Origin: an uncultured Flammeovirgaceae bacterium
Lineage (GTDB): Bacteria; Bacteroidota; Bacteroidia; Cytophagales; Cyclobacteriaceae
Assembly (NCBI GenBank): GCA_937883755.1
Contig: CAKZYA010000032.1
Coordinates: forward strand, 78,824-142,823
Direction: 5' to 3'
DNA length: 64,000 nt
Shown here piece after piece: positions 37,783 through 45,110 of this stretch. Under the pieces are notes generated by a model. The model saw only the letters and a program-made list of their open reading frames with translations, made no database searches and was not told where the DNA came from. The translations under genes were made by a program, and so were the position numbers. Position 1 is the stretch's first letter; each line of letters begins with the position of its first letter.

Positions 37783-38535
37783 ATGGCAACTACTGCAACA
37801 TCCGTAGAAGGAAAAACTACAGGTAGTCTCTGGAATGGCGGAGCGGCTCCTCTAAAAGCCAGCTACGGCAAGCTTATGATGTGGTTTTTTCTCTTGTCTG
37901 ATGCTTTTACTTTTTCATCTTTACTGATATCCTACGGAATGATTCGCTACGCTTGGCCTGCCTACAACGGGGCTGTCGAGGACTTTGTCTTCTCGCAGGA
38001 GTACTGGCCTATTCCGGAAAAGGTTTTTGACGCGGTACCACTACTACATGGAGTATCTCTTCCGTTGGTTTTTGTGGGTATCATGACATTCATTCTGATT
38101 CTGAGTAGCGTTACTATGGTACTGGCGGTAGAAGCTGGGCACCGAATGGATAAGAAAGATGTAACCAAGTGGATGCTATGGACACTGGTTGGAGGAGTTG
38201 CCTTTCTAGGTTGTCAGGCTTGGGAATGGTCACACTTTATTCATGGAACTGACGAAGGTGGCATGATGCCCGATGGTTCTATTTTCTACGGGGCAAACTT
38301 GGTTCAAAATCAATACGGGCCACCGCTATTTGCCGACCTCTTTTTCTTTATCACTGGTTTCCACGGCTTTCACGTATTCAGTGGAGTGATGCTTAATTTT
38401 CTGATCTTTTATCAGGCAACTGTAGGAGTTTTTGAGCGGCGGGGTCACTATGAAATGGTAGAGAAAGTAGGTCTTTACTGGCACTTTGTAGACCTAGTGT
38501 GGGTTTTTGTATTTACCTTCTTTTATTTGATCTGA
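37783..38535 (+). CDS. Cytochrome c oxidase subunit III (second of two)
   Basis: 250 residues. Signatures are SYGKLMMWFFLLSDAFTFSS, the central ITGFHGFHVFSGVMLNFLIF and the closing YWHFVDLVWVFVFTFFYLI. It has two long loops not present in the first copy. It likely forms a second subunit III-like part of the oxidase or supports supercomplex assembly. Confidence 0.9.
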   Translation: MATTATSVEGKTTGSLWNGGAAPLKASYGKLMMWFFLLSDAFTFSSLLISYGMIRYAWPAYNGAVEDFVFSQEYWPIPEKVFDAVPLLHGVSLPLVFVGIMTFILILSSVTMVLAVEAGHRMDKKDVTKWMLWTLVGGVAFLGCQAWEWSHFIHGTDEGGMMPDGSIFYGANLVQNQYGPPLFADLFFFITGFHGFHVFSGVMLNFLIFYQATVGVFERRGHYEMVEKVGLYWHFVDLVWVFVFTFFYLI

Positions 38536-38556
38536 TAAATATTACTGATACAACTT

Positions 38557-38886
38557 ATGGCACAATTAGATGAAGCATCAACGGTTGCTGTCCAACCGAA
38601 AGACCAAAAGAAAATCAATCAACTTTGGCGCATTGCTGGTATACTAGCCATAGTAACCGCCATTGAATTTGCCTTGGCGTATATTCTGCCCCGTGGGCCA
38701 CTGTTGTACTTTACGTTTGTAGCCCTTACGCTGGTAAAAGCGTTCTACATAGTGGCTGAGTTTATGCACTTGAAGGGAGAAGTGAAAACACTAATTTGGT
38801 CAATTCTTATTCCGACTATTTTTGTTATTTGGCTGATTATCGCCTTACTAGCGGAAGGTACTTCTATTTTTGAGCTAAAATTCTAA
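38557..38886 (+). CDS. Cytochrome c oxidase subunit IV-type small membrane protein
   Basis: 109 residues with three membrane helices. The motif LVKAFYIVAEFMHLKGEVK is the hallmark of the prokaryotic subunit IV (COX4_pro) family. It lies directly after the two subunit III genes, and probably stabilises the oxidase. Confidence 0.88.
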   Translation: MAQLDEASTVAVQPKDQKKINQLWRIAGILAIVTAIEFALAYILPRGPLLYFTFVALTLVKAFYIVAEFMHLKGEVKTLIWSILIPTIFVIWLIIALLAEGTSIFELKF

Positions 38887-38940
38887 AACATTATTGATGA
38901 ATAATTGGTCTATCCAGTATACTTGATAGATTAATAATTT

Positions 38941-39579
38941 ATGCAAAAATCCCGTAAGATCGGTTTGCTAATTTTGTTACTAGCAATACCGATTTTTTTT
39001 GTGCTCTTCTTTGAGTTATTCAGTACTAGCCATTACGCAGTTCCTATCTTTTACGAGAATGGTATTGATTCACTTACAGCTTGTGAGGCGAGCCAATCGG
39101 CTCATCGAGTAAGGCCGTTACTAACGCAAAGCACAGCCGATCAGCAGCTCCATTTGTTTATCAATACTGTACAAATTGTGTATGCACTACCCACTGAGTG
39201 TGATGAGAACTGTGTAACTATACTGGAAGAGTTAGCTCGAGTACAAGGAGTTTTGGAAGTCCAGGTACCACCCCACATTATTTTGATAGCTCAATTAGGC
39301 TCTCCTTCTCTACCGCTACTAGCGAAGAAATATCAATCAAGCCAACCCGACTGGCTTTTTTTGGAAGGAACTGAGGGTGAGTATCCTTCATTCCTTCAAT
39401 GCGAATTGGTATTACCTCGAGCTGATATTTCTTTGCATGAAACGCTCGTGCTAATAGATCGATTGGGGCAGATTCGAGGCTACTACCAAGGAACAGACTC
39501 TTCAGAAATTGATCGCCTTATTGCAGAAATTCGAATTTTAGAATACAGTACCGATACCAATGAAGACAGCGCAGGATGA
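38941..39579 (+). CDS. Divergent SCO1/SenC-family copper chaperone
   Basis: 212 residues. One N-terminal membrane anchor (about 7-27), then a thioredoxin-like fold. The copper-binding residues of SCO proteins are conserved: Cys87 and Cys91 (CDENC, a CxxxC) and His166 (ISLHETLVLID), followed by the family ending DRLGQIRGYYQGTDSSEIDRL. The region between them is shorter and much diverged from typical SCO proteins, so simple similarity may miss it. It is expected to deliver copper to the CuA site of CoxB. The 3' end overlaps the start (39560) of the DUF420 pseudogene. Confidence 0.75.
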   Translation: MQKSRKIGLLILLLAIPIFFVLFFELFSTSHYAVPIFYENGIDSLTACEASQSAHRVRPLLTQSTADQQLHLFINTVQIVYALPTECDENCVTILEELARVQGVLEVQVPPHIILIAQLGSPSLPLLAKKYQSSQPDWLFLEGTEGEYPSFLQCELVLPRADISLHETLVLIDRLGQIRGYYQGTDSSEIDRLIAEIRILEYSTDTNEDSAG

Positions 39580-39788
39580 TTGTCATCTTGTAATTATTGG
39601 CATACTTTACCTTCAGTAGCTCTAATTCTTTTTTCTTCTACGAAAGTAGGTATTGAAAGAGAACGGTGCTGCTTTTTACCTCACCTGAATAATATTCTAA
39701 ATTCCGCTACTTTTATGGTACTATTAACAGGACTGATATTTATCAAACGGCAAGCGTATCACCGCGCCAGATACTATCCAGTATCCGA
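39560..39788 (+). pseudogene. DUF420 pseudogene, 5' fragment
   Basis: An ATG at 39560 inside the SCO gene opens MKTAQDDCHLVIIGILYLQ and then stops. Translation continues in another frame (SVALILFSSTKVGIE, then FLPHLNNILNSATFMVLLTG and LIFIKRQAYHR), which matches the first half of DUF420 membrane proteins (FLPxLNxxLN, IKxxxxHR). At least one frameshift is therefore present near 39605-39620. The similarity ends at about 39770, where the oppositely oriented intact DUF420 gene begins. The second half of the same gene resumes at 40400. Confidence 0.6.
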
Positions 39789-40331
39789 TCAATAATACGG
39801 ACTAATCATCAGGTATACTGCTACACCGGTGATGGATACGTAGAGCCAAATAGGAAACGCTAACTTAACAATCCGCCGGTGATCACCAAACTGATTATTA
39901 AGTGCGTAGTACATAGCTAACAGCACGTAGCGTACCACCACGATGGATAGTAATATATGCGAAATCAGCAGAAAATAGTAGAGATAGCGTACGGCCCCTT
40001 CGCCGCCGTAGGTTGTGGAAGGATTAGAAATATGATAAACGATATAGGTCACCAAGAAAATAGCTCCCAGCACGAAAGCGGTCGTCATCAGCTTGCGGTG
40101 TAATTCTACCTTCTGCTGCTTGATGACTATCACCGCTGCAATAAGTAGCAGCGAGGTAGCCCCGTTAATAATACCAATCACATGTGGCAAAGCAGTAGTC
40201 CATTCGCCGAGCGGCACTTTCTGCCGAATGCCGATCAGCAGGGCGACAGCTACCGGAATAGCGATGGATAGTATATTGATCGCCCGACGATTGGTCAGGA
40301 GCGTAGGATACGATTGGGTTTTAACACTCAT
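39789..40331 (-). CDS. DUF420 membrane protein (intact, reversed relative to operon)
   Basis: 180 residues with five predicted membrane helices. Family landmarks are LPHVIGIINGATSLLL, KVELHRKLMTTAFVLGAIF, VTYIVYHIS, YGGEGAVRYLYYFLLISHI and FPIWLYVSITGVAVYLMIS. DUF420 proteins accompany cytochrome oxidase genes and are presumed to help assembly. This copy is on the opposite strand to the rest of the respiratory block and sits between two halves of a degenerate DUF420 gene, so it likely replaced that gene. Its sequence differs clearly from the pseudogene, so it is a paralogue rather than a simple inversion product. Confidence 0.85.
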   Translation of the reverse strand: MSVKTQSYPTLLTNRRAINILSIAIPVAVALLIGIRQKVPLGEWTTALPHVIGIINGATSLLLIAAVIVIKQQKVELHRKLMTTAFVLGAIFLVTYIVYHISNPSTTYGGEGAVRYLYYFLLISHILLSIVVVRYVLLAMYYALNNQFGDHRRIVKLAFPIWLYVSITGVAVYLMISPYY

Positions 40332-40399
40332 TGATTCTAGTCATTAATTACTTCGAATAACGATTGTATTTTAGCTTTGTTTTCTTCCAGATCAGAACC

Positions 40400-40764
40400 C
40401 ACTGTGGCCTCATAATGTTAATAGCTTTTACGTTGGGAGCACCGTTTTTAGTTTCCTATGTGATTTATCACGGGGCGGCCGATTCTACTGAGTTTGACGA
40501 TTTAGATAATGATGGTATGGTATCCGCGCTGAATTAGCAGATTTAGGCCTTATGCGAATACTCTATCTAATTATTCTGCTTTCGCCCATCGGCCTAGCCA
40601 TTGTGGTGGTACCACTGGTTTTGTTAGCACTTTACTACGCTATTAGTGAAAAGTTTGACCGACATCGCTGAATAGTAAAGTTTGCCTATCCAGTTTGGTT
40701 ATATGTTTCGGGTACTGGGGTAATTATTTATTTAATGATTATCCGTACTACGGCTAAGTTTTAG
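40400..40764 (+). pseudogene. DUF420 pseudogene, 3' fragment
   Basis: From 40400 the plus strand reads MLIAFTLGAPFLVSYVIYHG then AADSTEF up to a TAG at 40535. A shifted frame from 40552 reads ILYLIILLSPIGLAIVVVPL and VLLALYYAISEKFDRHR, then a TGA at 40669 where the intact gene has Arg, then IVKFAYPVWLYVSGTGVIIY and LMI to the TAG at 40762. These align along their length with the intact minus-strand copy (LGAIFLVTYIVYH; LLISHILLSIVVV; HRRIVKLAFPIWLYVSITGV). One frameshift and at least one internal nonsense codon are present. Confidence 0.7.
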
Positions 40765-40810
40765 AACCCATTGCCCTTGAGTGGTGTTCTTAATAAAAGA
40801 GATAGATACT

Positions 40811-41080
40811 ATGCATCTGCTTCGGTTTTTTTGGGTATTGATATCTATATTAGCGACTACTGTTCAGTCAGCGCTAGCTCAATGTGCTATGTGCCGGGCA
40901 ACAGTAGAAACCAACGTGAACTACGGAGAGGCATCACTAGCTTCAGGTCTTAACTTGGGTATCTTGTATTTATTTGTAGCTCCTTACCTAGTGATCGGGA
41001 CTATCGCATTCTTTTGGTACAGAAAAAGCCGTGCTGCTCATGCAAAAAAAATCCGTCGGATCAGCTATCCTCAATCATAA
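40811..41080 (+). CDS. Small membrane protein with CAMC motif, respiratory operon
   Basis: 89 residues from the ATG at 40811; an upstream in-frame start at 40781 adds no signal. An N-terminal signal or anchor ends at ALA, followed by QCAMCRATVETNVNYG, then a membrane helix (about 46-67; GILYLFVAPYLVIG) and a basic tail. Small CAMC proteins of this kind are common next to DUF420 and DUF983 genes in Bacteroidota respiratory clusters; the two Cys may bind metal or be redox active. The function is not established. The 3' end overlaps the next gene by 41 bases. Confidence 0.7.
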   Translation: MHLLRFFWVLISILATTVQSALAQCAMCRATVETNVNYGEASLASGLNLGILYLFVAPYLVIGTIAFFWYRKSRAAHAKKIRRISYPQS

Positions 41081-41447
41081 GTGCCCCCGTTGCCGTACTG
41101 GGGATATTTTTCAGTATCCTTTTCTTCAAAAACCTACCAAGTTTACAGCTACCTATAAAAGTTGCCCTCACTGTGGGGTACAGTATGAGCAGGAACCGGG
41201 TTTTTTCGTCGGTGCTATGTATGTCAGTTATGCCTTTACCATGGCAATCCTTCTCGGTACGGCGTTTATCCTCTATAATTTCTTTGGCGATCCAGATTTA
41301 ATAGTGTATATCACTACCGTTCCGGCAGTGGTACTTTTACTATTACCTATTGTTTTTCGCTATTCCCGTACAGTCTTCCTCTACGGATTTGGCGGTATTA
41401 GTTACAACCCTGAAGCTGCTAGCAAAGCACCTGCCGACAATTCTTAA
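41040..41447 (+). CDS. DUF983 membrane protein with zinc-ribbon-like Cys pairs
   Basis: 135 residues from the ATG at 41040 (GTG at 41031 is an alternative). Two CxxC pairs (HKCPRCRTG, KSCPHCGVQ) form a likely zinc ribbon, followed by EPGFFVGAMYVSYAF, the DUF983 hallmark, and two or three membrane helices. This family ends many Bacteroidota oxidase clusters and is probably an assembly factor. It overlaps the preceding gene, so the two are coupled. Confidence 0.85.
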   Translation: MQKKSVGSAILNHKCPRCRTGDIFQYPFLQKPTKFTATYKSCPHCGVQYEQEPGFFVGAMYVSYAFTMAILLGTAFILYNFFGDPDLIVYITTVPAVVLLLLPIVFRYSRTVFLYGFGGISYNPEAASKAPADNS

Positions 41448-41520
41448 AGATTGATTGATAATTCGGTGAAGAACTAATATTTTGTAGTCTTTACAAACTA
41501 CAGGCCAACCCTTCTTTACT

Positions 41521-44500
41521 ATGCTACTTCGTTTACTGCTAATTCTATCAGTATCATTATTAAGTATTAATCAAACCAATGCCCAAAGGCAAAAGAAACC
41601 CAAATCTTCCGAAAGTAACGTCCAGTTTGAAGAGAAGTACTACGATGCTTTGCGCTGGCGTAATATTGGTCCATTTCGGGGCGGGAGATCCACTACGGCT
41701 ACTGGAGTAGTCGGTCAATCTCAGACGTATTATTTTGGAGCTACCGGCGGGGGAGTATGGAAAACCACTAACGCTGGACATAGCTGGAAAAATGTATCAG
41801 ATGGATTTTTCAAAACCGGATCGATTGGTTCGGTAGCAGTTAGCGAAAGCGACCCTAACGTACTGTACGTAGGAACTGGCGAAGCCCCGGTGCGCGGAGT
41901 GAAAACTTCGCACGGCGATGGTGTGTATAAGTCTACTGATGCCGGAAGAACCTGGAAAAACATTGGATTAGAGAAGACCCGGCAGATTTCTAAGGTGCGG
42001 ATTCATCCCAAAAACCCCGATGTGGTGTATGTAGCCGCGCAGGGTAGTCCCTGGGCACCCACCGAAGAGCGAGGAGTGTATCGCACTAAAGATGGAGGAG
42101 AAAGCTGGGAAAAAATATTATTCGTAGACGAAAATAGCGGTGTTTGTGATCTGGCAATGGACGCGACGAACCCTCGTGTAATGTACGCTGCTTTTTGGGA
42201 TCATCAGCGTACTCCCTGGAAAATTCGCAGTGGGGGTGAAGGTAGTGGTATTTACAAAACAACCGACGGAGGTGATAACTGGAATCAGCTAACCACAGGT
42301 TTACCCGATTCTATCATGGGCAAGATTGGAGTAGTTGTTTCCCCGGTCAACCCCGACCGGGTATGGGCGATTATTGAATCGGAACAAGGTGGACTATATC
42401 GTTCCGATGATGCCGGGAATTCCTGGAAGTTGATTAACGAAGATCGCGTACTGCGAGCTCGCTCTTGGTACTACATGCACATCTTCGCCCATCCCACCAA
42501 TGAGAATGTGGTTTATGTACTCAACGCTCCGTTTATGAAGTCAATCGATGGTGGAAAAACCTTCGAGCAAGTACCTACTCCCCACGGTGATAATCATGAC
42601 TTATGGATTAATCCCAATCAGCCGGATTATATGATTAATGCCAACGATGGTGGGGCAAATATTTCTTTTGATGGGGGAAAGAGTTGGTCGACCCAGCAGA
42701 ATCAGCCTACAGCTCAATTTTACCGGGTCAGTGTGGATAACCGTTTTCCCTACTACGTATACGGGGGGCAGCAGGATAATTCTACCGTAGCTATTCCTAG
42801 CCGTACCAACAAAGATGGTATCTACTGGGAGGACTTTTATCGGGTTGGCGGTTGTGAAAGTGCCTTTGTGGCTTTTGACCCTGACAACCCGGAACATATC
42901 TATGCGGGTTGCTATCAGGGCATTATCTCCGAATACGATGCCAACCGTAATGAGACTCGTGATGTAATGGCGTATGCTTTTCAAGGGTTAGGTTCTAAGC
43001 CCGCCGAAGTTAAGTATCGCTTTAACTGGAACGCGCCTATCTTGGTCTCTCAGCACGACCCGTCGGTGATTTACCACGCCGGAAACGTGGTGCTTAAATC
43101 CGCTAATCGGGGAAATCAGTGGGAAGAAGTTAGCCCGGATCTAACCCAAAACGATACTACTAATTTGGACTACGGCGGAGGGCCGATCACTAAAGAAGGA
43201 GCGGGAGGAGAAGTGTACCATACGATTGCCTATTTGGCGGAATCACCGCATGATGCTAGCATGCTGTGGACAGGCAGCGATGACGGACTCGTTCACGTAA
43301 CCCAGGATGGTGGTAAGAACTGGAGTAACGTAACCCCCAGCGAAATTGGTGAAGCTCTGATTAATACGATTGAAGTTTCGCCCCACGAACCGGGCACGGC
43401 TTACTTGGCCATTACTCGCTACAAATTCAATGATTTCACTCCCCACATTTTCAAGACCACCGACTACGGTAACTCCTGGACTCGTTTGGTAGACGGAATT
43501 GATGATGAAGCCTTTGTACGGGTAGTACGGGAAGATCCTCAGCGTAAGGACTTACTCTATGCCGGAACCGAAACCGGACTGTATATTTCCTTCAACGGTG
43601 GGCAACAGTGGCAACCTTTTCAACTGAACTTACCCGTAGTGCCAGTCACTGATTTACAAGTACATCGTAACGATTTAGTAGCAGCTACTCAAGGACGGGC
43701 TTTCTGGATCTTGGATGATCTTACACCTTTGCATCAACTCAACAACAGAGTGAAAGAAGCTAGTACTTTTTTATTTCAACCGCGGGACACCTACAAAACC
43801 GACGGTAGCCGAGATACTACGGCAGTGGCGTTAGGCGAAAACCCGGTTAATGGCACAGCAATTTATTATTATTTAGATGAAGTGCCAGAAGATGACTCAT
43901 TAGCACTCACTTTGGAGATTATGAACGAAGCCGATTCGGTTATTCGCATCTATACCAGCGATGCGGAAAAGGAACCACAGAAAGCCCCTAAGAAAAGCGG
44001 AATGAATCACTGGGTGTGGAACCTCTATCAGAACGACTACGAAGAAGTAAAAGGACTAATGCCGTTTCAGGGAATGCAGAGCTACCGTGTGATGCCAGGT
44101 GAGTACCAAGTCCGGCTAGCTTACGGGGAAGATACGCTGACCCAATCGTTTAGCGTGCTAATGGATCCGCGAGTATTGGCTACTGAAGCCCATTTGGCTG
44201 AAAAAGAAGAGCATCTGGAAACATTAGATCAGTCGGTAAGAGATTTATATCAATCAGTTCGGAAGATGCAGAATGTTCGAGCATTAGTGAAGAGTATGAA
44301 CGAACGTTTGGACGACGATGAACTTAACGCCGAGGTGGTAGAAGTCGGGGACGAAATTCTGGAAACGATTGACGAACTGGAGGGGCAATTAGTGCAGATG
44401 GAACAGAAAACTTTTCAGGATGTAATTAACTTTCCTAATCAGCTAGATACGCATCTAAAGCACCTTAAGAACGTCATTGATGCCTCAGTACCTCCTGTAA

Positions 44501-44676
44501 CCGGAGGGCAGAAGCAACGCTTCTCTGACTTAATGGCTGAATGGCAAGTCCGACAGTCAGAAATTCAGCAGCTGATGAATGAAGCTATTCCGGCTTATAA
44601 CCAGCTAATTCAAGATAATAATATACCGTATATCGCTATTGAGGAGGAGGAAGCCACAGAAACAGCGATGCCCTAG
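41521..44676 (+). CDS. Secreted VPS10/sortilin-type BNR-repeat protein
   Basis: 1051 residues with a signal peptide ending near TNAQ. Residues about 45-720 form a beta-propeller region with many BNR/Asp-box repeats: STDAGRTWKN, TKDGGESWEK, TTDGGDNWNQ, SDDAGNSWKL, TQDGGKNWSN and TTDYGNSWTR. The conserved N-terminus LRWRNIGPFRGGRSTTATG is typical of the large Bacteroidota family often annotated as glycosyl hydrolase or sortilin-like. The C-terminal 300 residues include an FnIII-like segment and a coiled coil. Hydrolase activity is not evident. A TTG at 41455 with a poor -7 box (ATATTTTG, 19-base spacer) may be its promoter. Confidence 0.85.
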   Translation: MLLRLLLILSVSLLSINQTNAQRQKKPKSSESNVQFEEKYYDALRWRNIGPFRGGRSTTATGVVGQSQTYYFGATGGGVWKTTNAGHSWKNVSDGFFKTGSIGSVAVSESDPNVLYVGTGEAPVRGVKTSHGDGVYKSTDAGRTWKNIGLEKTRQISKVRIHPKNPDVVYVAAQGSPWAPTEERGVYRTKDGGESWEKILFVDENSGVCDLAMDATNPRVMYAAFWDHQRTPWKIRSGGEGSGIYKTTDGGDNWNQLTTGLPDSIMGKIGVVVSPVNPDRVWAIIESEQGGLYRSDDAGNSWKLINEDRVLRARSWYYMHIFAHPTNENVVYVLNAPFMKSIDGGKTFEQVPTPHGDNHDLWINPNQPDYMINANDGGANISFDGGKSWSTQQNQPTAQFYRVSVDNRFPYYVYGGQQDNSTVAIPSRTNKDGIYWEDFYRVGGCESAFVAFDPDNPEHIYAGCYQGIISEYDANRNETRDVMAYAFQGLGSKPAEVKYRFNWNAPILVSQHDPSVIYHAGNVVLKSANRGNQWEEVSPDLTQNDTTNLDYGGGPITKEGAGGEVYHTIAYLAESPHDASMLWTGSDDGLVHVTQDGGKNWSNVTPSEIGEALINTIEVSPHEPGTAYLAITRYKFNDFTPHIFKTTDYGNSWTRLVDGIDDEAFVRVVREDPQRKDLLYAGTETGLYISFNGGQQWQPFQLNLPVVPVTDLQVHRNDLVAATQGRAFWILDDLTPLHQLNNRVKEASTFLFQPRDTYKTDGSRDTTAVALGENPVNGTAIYYYLDEVPEDDSLALTLEIMNEADSVIRIYTSDAEKEPQKAPKKSGMNHWVWNLYQNDYEEVKGLMPFQGMQSYRVMPGEYQVRLAYGEDTLTQSFSVLMDPRVLATEAHLAEKEEHLETLDQSVRDLYQSVRKMQNVRALVKSMNERLDDDELNAEVVEVGDEILETIDELEGQLVQMEQKTFQDVINFPNQLDTHLKHLKNVIDASVPPVTGGQKQRFSDLMAEWQVRQSEIQQLMNEAIPAYNQLIQDNNIPYIAIEEEEATETAMP

Positions 44677-44774
44677 TTGAGTCTTAGCATTCAATTGAGT
44701 AATTGAACTAAAAAAGATGAGAGGGTATAAGAATCGTTTAAATATTTTAACTACATTTAAGGTAAATAAAATTT

Positions 44775-45110
44775 ATGAGTAAACATCACCTTGGTGAATT
44801 TGAAGAAATCGTCATGCTGACGGTAGCCATTTTGTACGGCGAAGCCTACGGTGTGGCTATTATTGACGAAATGGAAAAACGATTGAACCGCAAAGTAAGT
44901 ATCGGTTCACTACAAACGGTGCTGCGCCGACTGGAGAAGAAAGGATATTTGTCTTCTGAGTTTGGGGAGGCTACCAAAGTTCGGGGTGGAAAAAGGAAGC
45001 GTTTCTTCATGGTTACCAACTTCGGACGGCAAGCCTTGGAAGAAGCCAAAGATCAGCGGTTGGCCTTATGGAATGCTATTCCAGCTATTGCTTTCAATCC
45101 ACAATCATGA
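44775..45110 (+). CDS. PadR-family transcriptional regulator
   Basis: 111 residues, winged-helix PadR fold (EFEEIVMLTVAILYGEAYGV, SIGSLQTVLRRLEKKGYLSS, RGGKRKRFFMVTNFGRQAL). The stop codon overlaps the start of the following permease as ATGA, indicating translational coupling. It probably represses this operon in response to a membrane-stress or drug signal. Confidence 0.88.
   Translation: MSKHHLGEFEEIVMLTVAILYGEAYGVAIIDEMEKRLNRKVSIGSLQTVLRRLEKKGYLSSEFGEATKVRGGKRKRFFMVTNFGRQALEEAKDQRLALWNAIPAIAFNPQS

Noticed and set aside
39580..39795. A real 71-residue gene starting at TTG 39580
   Set aside because: The content matches only the first half of DUF420 and the frame is an accidental product of a frameshifted pseudogene.
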